A stretch of 64,000 nucleotides of DNA from Candidatus Barnesiella excrementigallinarum (GCA_019114445.1 DXFL01000007.1:1-64000); one strand, 5' to 3'; counted from the stretch's first letter, positions 7,455-17,545 are shown. The notes: a model not told the origin generated them from the letters alone. Made by a program: numbers and translations.

Positions 7455-9488
7455 GTGATTATGCTGAGTTTTAATAAATTCCGCTTGTTACTCCTTGTGG
7501 GTGTTTGGCTCGTAATTGGTACTTTGTCGCTGTCGGCACGCGATATAAATGTTCGAGGTACCATAACCAGCGTTGAAGGGGAACCTTTATATAGGGTGAG
7601 CATTTATAATGCAGGAACCAATAAGCTGGTGGGTGTGACCAATGAAGATGGTAGATATTTGGTAAAAATAGACTCGGAGGGCGAATTGCTTTTTACTTCG
7701 TTGGGATATGAAGAGAAAAAAGTAGCCGTGCGCGGCGAGTTGACAATCGATGTTATACTCGATCCTTCGTCAATCGCCCTCGAAGAGGTGATTGTCTCGG
7801 CAAAAAAAATTACCGATAATGTGATTCCCGAACCTACCGATATAGAGGTAAAAGGGAACTATTTCCATATCAAAACCCGGGTGAAAATACCGCGTGAACT
7901 CTTTTCGACCAATGCCCGCATGATAATCCAACCGGGTATTTATAACGTCTCCAAAGGGAAGATGATTTTCCTCAATCCGTTGGTGTTCGACGGGAAAGAG
8001 TATGCTATTACGCAGGAGCGTATGTACGATTACAATAGTGCGCAAGACCCTCTTTCGAAATATGTGCAAATTAAATCTACTTCGTCGCGTAGAGACGATT
8101 TGGTAGGTTATAACGATTCGACTTATGTAGAAAACCCGAATGACGATTTCCGTTGCGATATGATGGTTGCCATGGAGAATTACAATCGGGTGCTTTATCG
8201 CGATACGTTTGTGATTGCCCGTGGAGTGGTAAATCCGTTGCGGTTTTTGAAATATGAGATTCCGGGGAGTATGGTGAAAAACGAAAAATTTTTCCCGCAG
8301 CCCGAAATGCAGTTGCGCGATACCCAAGGAGATGTGAATCTTACATTCCCCGTTAATAAAAGCGTTTTAGATCTCAATGCCGGGAATAATCGGGCTGAAA
8401 TGGAGGCGCTTATTACCCGGTTGCGGCAGGTCGAGAACGATCCCAATGCCCGGTTGAAAAGTTTCTCTATTGCGGGAACCGCGTCGCCCGAAGGTAATTA
8501 TGCCAAGAACAAACAGTTGGCAAAGGCGCGTATGTCGTCGGCCATGTCGTTTATAATGAAAGAGTTAAATGAATCGACCCGGAACCAAATAGAACTTGCA
8601 ACAGATGCTTCGGTCGAGTCGTGGGACCGAGTGGTCGCTTTGCTTCGGGCCGATGGGAAGGCGGAAGAGGCCGATGCCATACAGGCTATTATCGATAAGT
8701 ATCCCAACGATCCGAACAGACAATCGATAAATGTAGTGAGGTTGCCTTTCTACCGGCCGATGATAACTACACAGTATTTGCCGCAATTACGGCGGGTAAG
8801 CTATGAGTTGCTTTTTTCGCAATATCGCTACCTGACCGATGAGGAGATTGTGGCGCTTTATCGGAACAGGAGTTCGGAGCTTTCGCGAAATGAGCTTTGG
8901 CGGTTATATAGTGGGGCCGATTCGATAGACGAACGGGAGGCTATTTGTCGCCGGGCGTTGGAAATTTATCCTAAGTTCTTGGTGGCTGCGACCGATTTGG
9001 CTTCGATTCTAATCGAAAAGGGAACTCCCGATACAGAGCTATTGCTTCCCTATTTGGACATGAAGGAGTTGCCCGATGAAACCCGGTTGAATCAAGTGTT
9101 GGCTTGGTTGTCGGCCGGACGTTACGTACAGGCCGATTCGTTGGCCTCTTATTTGCCCGACGAAGGCGTCTATCACAAAGCACGGGTATATGCCGCTGCG
9201 TTGAATGGCCGTTACGAAGAGGTTATTCAGGAAATATCGGCCGAGTCGCCTTTTAACGAAGTGCTTATGCTGTTGGCCATTAAAGCCAATGACCAAGCAT
9301 GGGAAAAGGCTAAATTGTTAGGAAATTCACCAAAAGAAAATTATATCAAGGCTGTGGCTGCCAATCGGGTCGACGAGGTGGTGAAAGCCCTGTCCTATTT
9401 GGAGAAAGCATTTAAAGATGATCCCTCGTTACGCGATATTGCCAGTATCGACGGCGATTTGCTGGATTTGTTACAGGAGGAAGATTAA
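7455..9488 (+). CDS. CarboxypepD_reg / OmpA-like / TPR envelope protein
   Basis: This 677-residue protein has a signal peptide ending near 'LSLSARD'. Next comes a CarboxypepD_reg-like beta-sandwich (residues about 28-115: 'VRGTITSVEGEPLYRVSI' to 'IALEEVIVSAKK') as found at the N-terminus of SusC-like proteins, then a middle domain resembling DUF3868-type Bacteroidales proteins. An OmpA-C-like peptidoglycan-binding segment follows at about 295-430 ('VNKSVLDLNAGNNRAEMEAL', 'IAGTASPEGNYAKNKQLAKAR'). The C-terminal third is helical and TPR-like. The architecture suggests a periplasmic anchor linking peptidoglycan to outer-membrane partners. It lies 9 bases after the DUF3575 gene and 3 bases before the six-barrel gene, so the three products probably act together. 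No enzyme motif is seen. Confidence 0.75.
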   Translation: MIMLSFNKFRLLLLVGVWLVIGTLSLSARDINVRGTITSVEGEPLYRVSIYNAGTNKLVGVTNEDGRYLVKIDSEGELLFTSLGYEEKKVAVRGELTIDVILDPSSIALEEVIVSAKKITDNVIPEPTDIEVKGNYFHIKTRVKIPRELFSTNARMIIQPGIYNVSKGKMIFLNPLVFDGKEYAITQERMYDYNSAQDPLSKYVQIKSTSSRRDDLVGYNDSTYVENPNDDFRCDMMVAMENYNRVLYRDTFVIARGVVNPLRFLKYEIPGSMVKNEKFFPQPEMQLRDTQGDVNLTFPVNKSVLDLNAGNNRAEMEALITRLRQVENDPNARLKSFSIAGTASPEGNYAKNKQLAKARMSSAMSFIMKELNESTRNQIELATDASVESWDRVVALLRADGKAEEADAIQAIIDKYPNDPNRQSINVVRLPFYRPMITTQYLPQLRRVSYELLFSQYRYLTDEEIVALYRNRSSELSRNELWRLYSGADSIDEREAICRRALEIYPKFLVAATDLASILIEKGTPDTELLLPYLDMKELPDETRLNQVLAWLSAGRYVQADSLASYLPDEGVYHKARVYAAALNGRYEEVIQEISAESPFNEVLMLLAIKANDQAWEKAKLLGNSPKENYIKAVAANRVDEVVKALSYLEKAFKDDPSLRDIASIDGDLLDLLQEED

Positions 9489-9491
9489 GGT

Positions 9492-12400
9492 ATGAAAAGA
9501 AGATACATTATGCGCTCTTTTATTTCGGCTGCTCGATATATGCTCCTTATTGTCTTTGCTTTGAGTTTCCGGGCTATGGCACAGCAGCAGGAGACCGAAA
9601 GTCAGTTCAACGGATTGGACTATATTTTGCAGAAGCCGGCCGGGAATGAGAAATATGGTTCGAAAAAATTTGGCGACCATTTGTTCTTTACGGGTGAAGC
9701 CGGTATTATGGCAGACCGAAGCCACAATAGAATGTTTATCCCTGCGGGAATAGGTGCCCGCGCCGGATTGACGGTAGGCGATTGGTTTACACCGGTGCAT
9801 GGTATTCGCTTGGGATTGAATGCCGGGTTGCACAATGGTTCGCTTGTGAATCCCTATTTTGCCGGGCTTTCGGTCGATTACCTAATGAATCTTACCGCAT
9901 TGTTGCATAAAGATAATCCGTCCCGGATTTTCGAGTTGATAGGCGTGGCCGGTGGTGAATATCAGTTATTGTATCATCGCAGGCAATGGACGAATGGTGG
10001 AGGATTTCGGTTGGGTTTGCAAACTCGCTTTAATTTCTCGCCTCTCACCTTCTTTTACCTTGAACCCCGTTTTGGCGTTTACTCCGATGGTATAGATGGT
10101 GTAGAAACGTGGATGAATTATGACTGGGAGGCTTCGTTGATGGCCGGGTTCGGTTATCGGTTGCTGCCGGCTCCGGTTCGTCGGAACGCATCGTTTTTGG
10201 GAGTCGATCAAGGATTCTTTATTTCGGCGGCCGGGGGGGTATCCTCTACAATAGTTGGCTCGTCCGATATTTTTCTCGATCCCGGGGCAACAGCTATGCT
10301 CGCCATAGGAACTCGTTTTACTTCCATTTCGTCGTTGAGGCTGTCGGCTTTGGTAAAATACTTGGGATCCGAGAAAAGTTCGTTGGGCGCACAACTCGAT
10401 TATTTGTTTAACCTCCATACCCTGTTTGGCGGATATGATCCTTCGCGGGTTTTCGAACTGTCGGGACTTTTAGGTGCCGGTTATCATGCGGTGGCAACCG
10501 GCGGTCCCTTGAATGGCCAATGGAGCGGTGGCGCCGGTTTGCATGGAGAGTTCCGGTTGTCCAACCAGTGGTCGTTGTTCTTGGAGCCTCGGGTAGATGT
10601 TTTTCCGAATGGAGTATGGAAAGATGGGTTGAGCCTTATCGATCCCCTACCATCGATGTTGGCCGGTGTGACATTCTATCCTGTATCGCCATCGATCGAC
10701 AGGAAATCGATAGAGGAAGATGAGTTTGATTTTCCCAAACCCATTGGAAATCTTTATGTGACTTTGGGAGGTGGATTTGCCGGTGTGCTGCAATCGTCCT
10801 TCTCCGAACCCTTCCCGAATAAAGGATACCGTTTGTTTGGCGGATTGGGTACTTGGTGGAATCCGGTTTCGGGAGTACGGGGAACGTTGAATTTTACCTC
10901 GATCAATGCTCCACGTTCTTTGCATAATACATTGGCGGCTGGGGCTCAGCTCGATTATTTGTTGAATTTTTCCAGCCTGTTTGGCGGGTATGACCGGAGC
11001 CGTTTGTTCGAAATAAGCGGAGTGGCCGGACTCAATTATGATTATGTATCGTCCGAGGGTTATTTCCGTCATAGTTTCGGTTTGGGAGTCGGGTTGCAAG
11101 GTTCATTCCGAATCAACGAGATGTTCGATCTTTTTGTCGAGCCTCGGCTGAATGTGAACCAAAACGATCGTTGGTCGCGCTATTTCTTGTCTAGTATAAA
11201 TGCCGATGTCGTTCCTACGATTACGGCCGGTCTCTCGTACAACCTGTATGGATATGGATTGAGACACGGATTGTTTCATAAAGAACAAGAAGAAAAGGAA
11301 GAGTTTAGCAACGAGTCGGCCATCGATCATATCTTCTATGGTGCAGGTGTAGGTGCAGCTTCTATTTTGCATCGGGGATTGTTTTCAGAACCTTTGGACC
11401 GCATAGGGCCGATGGCTACATTCTATTTGGGTAAATGGTTTACGGCAGCGTCGGGAGCCCGGTTGTTGGCCGGTGGCGGGTTGTATGGCGATTCCAGACA
11501 AGGACATCGTAAATTCGGTTTGGTGCAGTTGGATTATTTATGGAATATCAATACGACGTTGTATGGTTATAATCCTTCCCGCATATTCCAAACGACATTG
11601 GGCGTGGGTGCCGTGCTGTCTTATGCAACCGGTAACCATACGGGCTTTTATCCCGGATTGGGGTTGAGTTTGCAAGGTCTTTGGAAGGTTGGGTCGGGAA
11701 TTGGATTGTTCGTAGAACCCCAGTTGCGAGTTTTTGATAAAAAATATTCTCGCGAGGCTTTATCTCGTTTACCGGTCGATATATTGACTTCGGTCAATGT
11801 GGGGCTCCAATATCAACTCGATCGTTACGACTACAAAGCAAGTCATGCCGCACACGACTTGTCCGACAAATATTTCCTTTCGTTTGCTTATACAGGCCGT
11901 TGGCTCAGACAATCTGGCGCTTTTGCCAAAGGGTATGGGGCGTCGATCATGTTTGGCAAATGGTATACTCCGCTGTCGGCATGGCGGTTGGGCGGCGATT
12001 ATGGATATTATAGTGCCTCCCCGCGTTACATGGCTTTGTCGGTATCGGCCGATTATCTGTTCAATTTGTCGGCGTTTACAGCCGGGTATAATTCCGACCG
12101 TCTGTTCGAAGTCCTTTTGTTAGGCGGTGTGTATGGAGGCGTTGGAAATAGTGAAAGACAAAATCGATTTGAATATGGCGTGAGAGCCGGCGTTCAGGGC
12201 CGTTTCAATGTATCGTCGGGAATCGATTTGTTTGTGGAGCCGCAATTAGTGGCCGCACATATCCCTCATAGTTATAATAACGTCGATCCAGAGGCCCGTC
12301 TATTGGTAGGTCTCAATTACAAATTGGGTAAAGATGTGGCTGCACGGGAAGATCGAAAAGTTCCTGCCAAACCAAGTTATCTGTCGTTTACGATAGGACC

Positions 12401-12857
12401 TTCGATGTTCAGCGAAACAATCTTGCTCGATAGGTATCGCAAGGTTTCGACCGGTATTGATTTTTCGTATGGACGATGGCTTACGGCAGTTTCGGGTGTC
12501 GAAGTAGGAATGAGTTACGATTTTATCGATTCACGGATGCCGAAAACGTTGAATTTAGGTACGCTTCACGCCGATTATATGCTGAACTTCAATTCGTTGT
12601 TCGATGCCGATCCCGATCGCCGTTTCCATTTGATAGGTTCGGTAGGTACCGGTTTTGGGTGGAGCAATTATGACAGCGAAGGAGGCATTGGCTGGATGGC
12701 TCAGGCTGGTTTGCAACTTCGGTGGAACGTATCTTCTTCGGTCGATCTTTTTGTAAAGCCGTCGATGACTTTGTGGGACGACAAACTTTACGAAAACAAT
12801 ACCCACCATTTCGTGGGGGTAGGGCGTGTTTCGTTAGGAGCAGCTTATCGATTCTGA
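9492..12857 (+). CDS. Outer-membrane protein with six tandem barrel-like repeats
   Basis: This 1121-residue protein has a signal peptide ('MLLIVFALSFRAMAQQ'; start at 9492 or the inner ATG at 9510). Six degenerate repeats follow. Each has a 'DY(L/M)xN' strand, a 'GY(D/N)xSRxFEL' turn and a 'DLFVEP(R/Q)' strand. The DY residues fall at D129, D303, D488, D681, D854 and D1028, a spacing of 173-193 residues. Each unit has the alternating pattern and aromatic ends of an outer-membrane beta-barrel of about eight strands, and the last ends 'VSLGAAYRF'. The protein could form six linked small barrels or fewer large ones. It is the third gene of the operon, 3 bases after the OmpA/TPR gene. Function is unknown; surface scaffold or adhesin are possibilities. 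Confidence 0.75.
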   Translation: MKRRYIMRSFISAARYMLLIVFALSFRAMAQQQETESQFNGLDYILQKPAGNEKYGSKKFGDHLFFTGEAGIMADRSHNRMFIPAGIGARAGLTVGDWFTPVHGIRLGLNAGLHNGSLVNPYFAGLSVDYLMNLTALLHKDNPSRIFELIGVAGGEYQLLYHRRQWTNGGGFRLGLQTRFNFSPLTFFYLEPRFGVYSDGIDGVETWMNYDWEASLMAGFGYRLLPAPVRRNASFLGVDQGFFISAAGGVSSTIVGSSDIFLDPGATAMLAIGTRFTSISSLRLSALVKYLGSEKSSLGAQLDYLFNLHTLFGGYDPSRVFELSGLLGAGYHAVATGGPLNGQWSGGAGLHGEFRLSNQWSLFLEPRVDVFPNGVWKDGLSLIDPLPSMLAGVTFYPVSPSIDRKSIEEDEFDFPKPIGNLYVTLGGGFAGVLQSSFSEPFPNKGYRLFGGLGTWWNPVSGVRGTLNFTSINAPRSLHNTLAAGAQLDYLLNFSSLFGGYDRSRLFEISGVAGLNYDYVSSEGYFRHSFGLGVGLQGSFRINEMFDLFVEPRLNVNQNDRWSRYFLSSINADVVPTITAGLSYNLYGYGLRHGLFHKEQEEKEEFSNESAIDHIFYGAGVGAASILHRGLFSEPLDRIGPMATFYLGKWFTAASGARLLAGGGLYGDSRQGHRKFGLVQLDYLWNINTTLYGYNPSRIFQTTLGVGAVLSYATGNHTGFYPGLGLSLQGLWKVGSGIGLFVEPQLRVFDKKYSREALSRLPVDILTSVNVGLQYQLDRYDYKASHAAHDLSDKYFLSFAYTGRWLRQSGAFAKGYGASIMFGKWYTPLSAWRLGGDYGYYSASPRYMALSVSADYLFNLSAFTAGYNSDRLFEVLLLGGVYGGVGNSERQNRFEYGVRAGVQGRFNVSSGIDLFVEPQLVAAHIPHSYNNVDPEARLLVGLNYKLGKDVAAREDRKVPAKPSYLSFTIGPSMFSETILLDRYRKVSTGIDFSYGRWLTAVSGVEVGMSYDFIDSRMPKTLNLGTLHADYMLNFNSLFDADPDRRFHLIGSVGTGFGWSNYDSEGGIGWMAQAGLQLRWNVSSSVDLFVKPSMTLWDDKLYENNTHHFVGVGRVSLGAAYRF

Positions 12858-12880
12858 CCTGAAATTTTTATTATAGCTTG

Positions 12881-12915
12881 GTGGTCGTCGGTTGCGGCGG
12901 CCACTCTTTGTTTTT
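12881..12915 (+). terminator. Terminator of the three-gene envelope operon
   Basis: A 10-bp stem with two or three G-T pairs (12881-12890 with 12895-12904) is followed by TCTTTGTTTTT. The rest of the 309-base interval to hisS holds the hisS promoter and no credible gene. Confidence 0.7.
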
Positions 12916-12998
12916 GGGGATAGCGGGATTGTACCCGTTCGCACAAACAGACGATTCCGTTATGGCGGTGTATGTGTGGAATTTCTATTTTCGGGAGG

Positions 12999-13032
12999 TT
13001 TGCTCGTATCTCACTTTTTTATATTATCTTTG
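12999..13032 (+). promoter_or_regulatory. Promoter of hisS
   Basis: TTTG at 12999-13002 and TATCTTTG at 13025-13032 are spaced by 22 bases, close to the Bacteroidetes consensus. Transcription would start about 125 bases before hisS, leaving a long leader in which I recognise no T-box or other known element. Confidence 0.65.
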
Positions 13033-13166
13033 CACGGAAAGTAAAGATTGCGAGTGCCGTATCGTGGGGGGAAGGCTCCTTCTTGTTTCATGAGAAGGCA
13101 TGGTAGCGATGTTGACCGGGGTGGTATACCCTCTGTTGAATTTTATAGTATAGATTACAAAAAAGT

Positions 13167-14528
13167 ATGACGGCAAAACCTTGTATTCCGAAAGGAACGC
13201 GCGATTTCTCTGTGGAAGAGATGGCTAAGCGCAATTATATATTCGATACGATAAAGAGTGTTTTCGGCCTGTATGGGTTCAGACAAATAGAGACTCCGGC
13301 TATGGAGACGTTGCAGACGCTCATGGGCAAGTATGGCGAAGAGGGGGACAAACTCTTGTTCAAAGTACTCAATTCGGGCGATTTTCGTTCCGATGTTTCC
13401 GATTCGGATTGGGCCGATTGTAATCTCAACCGTTTAGCCGCCCGCTTGTGCGAGAAGGGGTTACGCTATGACTTGACAGTGCCTTTCGCCCGCTTTGTGG
13501 TTATGCACCGCAACGAACTGACTTTCCCTTTCAAACGTTATCAGATACAGCCGGTATGGCGTGCCGATCGTCCGCAAAAGGGACGTTACCGCGAATTTTA
13601 CCAATGTGATGCCGATGTGGTTGGCTCCGATTCGTTGTTGAACGAAGTGGAGCTGATTCAAATGATCGACGAGGTCTTTGCCCGTTTGGGGATAAGGGTG
13701 GCCATTAAACTGAACAACCGCAAGATATTGAGCGGTATTGCCGAGTGGATTGGGGCTCCCGAAAAGATTGTCGATATTACGGTGGCCATCGACAAACTCG
13801 ATAAAATAGGGCTCGACAAGGTTAATGACGAGTTGCGCGAGAAGGGTTTGACCGAAGAGGCCATCGCTCTTTTGCAGCCGATTATTTTGTTGCAGGGGAG
13901 CAACGAAGAGAAGTTGCAGGTATTGCGCCGGGAGTTGGCAGTGTCCGAGACAGGCTTGAAAGGTATCGACGAACTGGAATATATTTTGCAGAAACTGTCG
14001 GCCTCGGCGTTGCGCTCGACACTCGAAATAGACCTTACGCTGGCACGTGGGCTCAATTACTATACGGGAGCTATCCTCGAAGTGAAGGCGCTCGACGTAC
14101 AAATAGGCAGCATTACGGGTGGCGGCCGTTACGACAACCTTACCGGCGTGTTCGGTTTGCCGGGTGTTTCGGGGGTGGGTATTTCGTTTGGTGCCGACCG
14201 CATTTTCGATGTACTCAATCAGCTCGATCTTTATCCCAAAGAGTCGCGGCAGTCGACGCAAGTGTTGTTTGTGAACTTCGGGGAAAATGAATGTGGCGTT
14301 TGTCTTTCGCATTTGTCTCGGTTGAGAGCTGCCGGGATACGGGCCGAAATCTATCCCGAAGCTGCCAAGATGAAAAAACAAATGAGCTATGCCGATTCTA
14401 TCGGTGCCGAGTATGTGGCCTTAGTGGGCGAAAATGAAATTGCCGAAGGGAAAATAACGCTGAAAAATATGGCTACCGGGCAACAGTCGTTACTCTCTGT
14501 CGACGAGGTGATTGCATTGTTCGTATAA
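13167..14528 (+). CDS. hisS: Histidyl-tRNA synthetase
   Basis: This 453-residue class II aminoacyl-tRNA synthetase charges tRNA-His with histidine using ATP in the cytoplasm. Visible signatures are motif 2 '[20 protein letters not shown]', the histidine-specific '[10 protein letters not shown]' loop and motif 3 '[13 protein letters not shown]'. A C-terminal anticodon-binding domain starts near residue 360 ('[12 protein letters not shown]'). The insertion between motif 1 and motif 2 ('[20 protein letters not shown]') is typical of the Bacteroidetes form. The gene has its own promoter at 12999. The P-type ATPase gene follows after 45 bases, perhaps by read-through. Confidence 0.97.
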   Translation: MTAKPCIPKGTRDFSVEEMAKRNYIFDTIKSVFGLYGFRQIETPAMETLQTLMGKYGEEGDKLLFKVLNSGDFRSDVSDSDWADCNLNRLAARLCEKGLRYDLTVPFARFVVMHRNELTFPFKRYQIQPVWRADRPQKGRYREFYQCDADVVGSDSLLNEVELIQMIDEVFARLGIRVAIKLNNRKILSGIAEWIGAPEKIVDITVAIDKLDKIGLDKVNDELREKGLTEEAIALLQPIILLQGSNEEKLQVLRRELAVSETGLKGIDELEYILQKLSASALRSTLEIDLTLARGLNYYTGAILEVKALDVQIGSITGGGRYDNLTGVFGLPGVSGVGISFGADRIFDVLNQLDLYPKESRQSTQVLFVNFGENECGVCLSHLSRLRAAGIRAEIYPEAAKMKKQMSYADSIGAEYVALVGENEIAEGKITLKNMATGQQSLLSVDEVIALFV

Positions 14529-14573
14529 TGAAAGGGCTTAGCTCCCTGAAAATAAACTACATAGAATAAGATA

Positions 14574-17297
14574 ATGAATTCGAAATTGGAATATACCGGC
14601 CTGAGTGAATCGGAGGTATTGAAAAGCCGGGAGAAATATGGCGAGAATGTGTTGACACCCCCCGCCCGAACTCCCATGTGGAAATTGTTTTTGGAGAAAT
14701 TTTCCGATCCTATTATCCGAATCCTGTTGGTCGCACTTCTGCTTTCCGTGGGCGTGTCGATTTACCATATCGCTACCGGCGAGGCCGGAATGTCGGCCTT
14801 GTTCGAACCGGCAGGAATTGCTTTGGCCATTTTGCTGGCAACGGTGGTGGGCTTTTTGTTCGAGATGAGTGCCGCCAAAAAATTCGATATTCTCAATCAG
14901 GTGAACGACGATCTCCCCGTGAAGGTAATACGGGGAGGCCATATCCTCGAAATTCCCAAGCGGGAAGTGGTTGTGGGCGATATTGTCATGCTTAACGCCG
15001 GCGACGAGATTCCGGCCGATGGTATCCTGTTGAGTGCGGTGTCGGTACAAGTCAACGAATCGTCGCTTACCGGCGAACCGATGGCCACCAAAACAACTGT
15101 CGAGGCCGATTTCGATAAGGAGGCGACCTATCCCTCGAATGCGGTCATGAACGGTTCGACCATGTTGGGCGGATATGGCGTCATGCAAGTGACGCAGGTG
15201 GGCGATGCCACCGAGTATGGCAAAGTTTATACCGGCTCGCAAATCGAAAACAATACCCAAACCCCTCTCGATAAGCAACTCAATACATTGGCTTCGTTCA
15301 TCACGAAAGCCAGTTATGTGATAGCTGCTGTTATTTTTATTGCCCGTACGGTTATTTATCTGACCGAACATCCGGCAATCGACTGGATTTCGTTCGGGAG
15401 TTATCTGCTTTCGACGGCCATGATAGCCGTTACCGTTATTGTGGTGGCGGTGCCCGAAGGATTGCCCATGAGTGTGACGCTCAGTTTGGCGATGAGCATG
15501 AAGCGTATGTTGGCCAATAATAACTTGGTGCGAAAAATGCACGCTTGCGAGACGATGGGTGCGGCTACTGTAATTTGTACCGACAAGACGGGTACGCTTA
15601 CTCAAAACCAAATGCGGGTTTCGGAGGCCGATTTCGATTATGCACCCGACTCGGAGGTGAAAGAGATTATCGATGAAGGGATAGCTGTCAATTCGACGGC
15701 TCATCTCGATGAGGGAGCCAATGGGGTGAAGGTACTGGGTAATCCCACCGAAGGCGCTTTGTTGCTTTGGTTGGCCGATCGAGGGGTCGATTACTCCTTG
15801 TTGCGTCGCAACGCCCGGGTGGTAGAGCAACTCACGTTCTCGACCGAGCGTAAGTATATGGCTACGGTCGTTGAATCGCCTTTGCTTAAACATCGAGTGG
15901 TCTATGTGAAAGGCGCTCCCGAATATGTGATGAATTTCTGTTCCGAAAAAATTACAGCCCGGGGGCTTGTGCCGATGGATAAATGTAGGCCGCAAGTGGA
16001 AGAGAAGTTATTACAGTATCAAAATCAGGCCATGCGTACGCTGGGATTTGCTTATGCGTTGGTGAGCGACGATGAGCCGTACTTTTTGGCCGGACATTTG
16101 GCTCCTCATATCCGGCTTACCTTCTTGGGTGTTACCGCTATTGCCGACCCGGTTCGCAAAGAGGTCCCCGAGGCGGTTGCCAGTTGTTTGAATGCCGGCA
16201 TTCAGGTGAAAATAGTGACGGGCGACACCCCTGCTACGGCTCGCGAAATCGCTCGGCAAATCTCCTTGTGGACACCCGAAGACGGCGACCGCAATATCAT
16301 TACTGGCCCCGAATTTGCCAATCTCGACGATAATACTTTGTTGGAGCGTATCCCCGATTTGAAGGTAATAGCCCGGGCCCGCCCCATGGACAAGGAGCGA
16401 TTGGTGAAACTGTTGCAATCGCAGGACGAGGTCGTGGCGGTGACGGGCGACGGTACCAACGATGCGCCGGCTCTTAACGCCGCACAAGTGGGACTTTCGA
16501 TGGGCGACGGTACGTCGGTAGCCAAAGAGGCCAGCGACATTACCATTATCGATAATTCGTTCGGCAGTATTACCAAAGCTGTACTGTGGGGGCGTTCGCT
16601 CTATCGCAATATCCAAAAGTTCATACTTTTCCAGATGACCATCAACGTGGCGGCCTGTTTGATAGTGCTTATTGGAGCCTTCCTCGGCACCGAGTCGCCG
16701 TTGACCGTTACCCAAATGCTTTGGGTCAACCTCATCATGGATACCTTTGCCGCATTGGCTTTGGCCTCGTTGCCGCCCGACGAGCGGGTTATGCGCGATA
16801 AACCTCGCCACCTCAACGACAATATTGTTACCCGGGCTATGGGTAAAGGCATTATTGGTACCGGCATTGCGTTTGTGCTGTTGCTGTTCGGCCTGTTGCA
16901 GTATTTCAAACACGTCGAAGTGATCTCGATAACCCAGTTCGACCTGCGGATTTTCTTTGCGAATTTCTTCAATTTTGCTCCCGCGCCCGAAGGACTTACC
17001 CGTTACGAGCTTACCCTCTTTTTCTCTATATTCGTGTTCCTTCAATTTTGGAATATGTTCAATGCCAAAGCCTTCGGCAATGTACAGTCGGCATTCAGCC
17101 GCTTGTCCTCCTGCAAAGGTTTCTTATGGGTAACGTTGATTATTTTGGCTGGACAAATCCTTATTGTGAGTGTGGGAGGAGCCCTTTTCAGTGTAACGCC
17201 TTTGCCCGTGATGGATTGGGTTTATATCTTTGCCGCTACCTCGATTGTTTTGTGGGTGGGTGAGATATATAGGTTCATTCGTAGGTGTGTGGCTTGA
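14574..17297 (+). CDS. Calcium-translocating P-type ATPase, PMCA type
   Basis: This 907-residue P2B-like ATPase would pump Ca2+ out of the cytoplasm at the cost of ATP. An N-terminal cation-ATPase domain starts near residue 5. The actuator domain carries 'VNESSLTGEP' (TGE), M4 carries 'VPEGLPMSVTLSLAMS' with the PEGLP ion-binding kink, the phosphorylation site is 'CDKTGTLTQNQM' type ('ICTDKTGTLTQ'), and the hinge is 'VTGDGTNDAPALNAAQVGL'. About ten membrane segments are evident. No calmodulin-binding tail is expected or seen. Ion specificity is inferred from family resemblance. It lies between hisS and tRNA-Met on the same strand. Confidence 0.92.
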   Translation: MNSKLEYTGLSESEVLKSREKYGENVLTPPARTPMWKLFLEKFSDPIIRILLVALLLSVGVSIYHIATGEAGMSALFEPAGIALAILLATVVGFLFEMSAAKKFDILNQVNDDLPVKVIRGGHILEIPKREVVVGDIVMLNAGDEIPADGILLSAVSVQVNESSLTGEPMATKTTVEADFDKEATYPSNAVMNGSTMLGGYGVMQVTQVGDATEYGKVYTGSQIENNTQTPLDKQLNTLASFITKASYVIAAVIFIARTVIYLTEHPAIDWISFGSYLLSTAMIAVTVIVVAVPEGLPMSVTLSLAMSMKRMLANNNLVRKMHACETMGAATVICTDKTGTLTQNQMRVSEADFDYAPDSEVKEIIDEGIAVNSTAHLDEGANGVKVLGNPTEGALLLWLADRGVDYSLLRRNARVVEQLTFSTERKYMATVVESPLLKHRVVYVKGAPEYVMNFCSEKITARGLVPMDKCRPQVEEKLLQYQNQAMRTLGFAYALVSDDEPYFLAGHLAPHIRLTFLGVTAIADPVRKEVPEAVASCLNAGIQVKIVTGDTPATAREIARQISLWTPEDGDRNIITGPEFANLDDNTLLERIPDLKVIARARPMDKERLVKLLQSQDEVVAVTGDGTNDAPALNAAQVGLSMGDGTSVAKEASDITIIDNSFGSITKAVLWGRSLYRNIQKFILFQMTINVAACLIVLIGAFLGTESPLTVTQMLWVNLIMDTFAALALASLPPDERVMRDKPRHLNDNIVTRAMGKGIIGTGIAFVLLLFGLLQYFKHVEVISITQFDLRIFFANFFNFAPAPEGLTRYELTLFFSIFVFLQFWNMFNAKAFGNVQSAFSRLSSCKGFLWVTLIILAGQILIVSVGGALFSVTPLPVMDWVYIFAATSIVLWVGEIYRFIRRCVA

Positions 17298-17322
17298 ATT
17301 TGCGAATAAAAAAGTGCGCCGA

Positions 17323-17357
17323 TTTGTTGCGTAGTACAAAATAAACTTTTATCTTTG
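17323..17357 (+). promoter_or_regulatory. Promoter of tRNA-Met
   Basis: TTTGTTG at 17323-17329 and TATCTTTG at 17350-17357 are separated by about 20 bases, a close match to the Bacteroidetes consensus, about 40 bases before the tRNA. Confidence 0.75.
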
Positions 17358-17397
17358 CACCGCATTTGACAATAGGTCGTGTTCACATACACATGAT

Positions 17398-17471
17398 GGC
17401 GAGATAGCTCAGTTGGTTAGAGCGCATGATTCATAATCATGAGGTCCCGGGATCATACCCCGGTCTCGCTA
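17398..17471 (+). tRNA. tRNA-Met (anticodon CAT)
   Basis: The cloverleaf is complete: 7-bp acceptor GGCGAGA/TCTCGCT (with one terminal G-T pair), D stem GCTC/GAGC, anticodon stem CATGA/TCATG with loop TTCATAA (anticodon CAT), and T stem CCGGG/CCCGG. CCA is not encoded. The anticodon stem lacks the three G-C pairs of initiator tRNA, so this is an elongator tRNA-Met. A lysidine-modified tRNA-Ile(CAT) cannot be fully excluded by eye. Confidence 0.93.
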
Positions 17472-17476
17472 CGAAG

Positions 17477-17508
17477 AGAGCGCAGGTTTATTTGGCGCTC
17501 TTTTTTTT
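17477..17508 (+). terminator. Terminator of tRNA-Met
   Basis: A perfect 7-bp stem AGAGCGC/GCGCTCT with an 11-base loop is followed by eight T residues, directly after the tRNA. Confidence 0.88.
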
Positions 17509-17545
17509 GTAAAATAATTTGGTTCAGTGTTGGCGAAGGGATAGA

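Noticed and set aside
12878-13093. Small 71-codon open frame upstream of hisS
   Set aside because: It starts inside a terminator hairpin and spans the hisS promoter; composition is not protein-like.
14538-17045. Long minus-strand open frames (485 and 344 codons) opposite the P-type ATPase gene
   Set aside because: The plus-strand frame is a complete P-type ATPase; the antisense translations are low-complexity, His/Arg-rich and domain-free.
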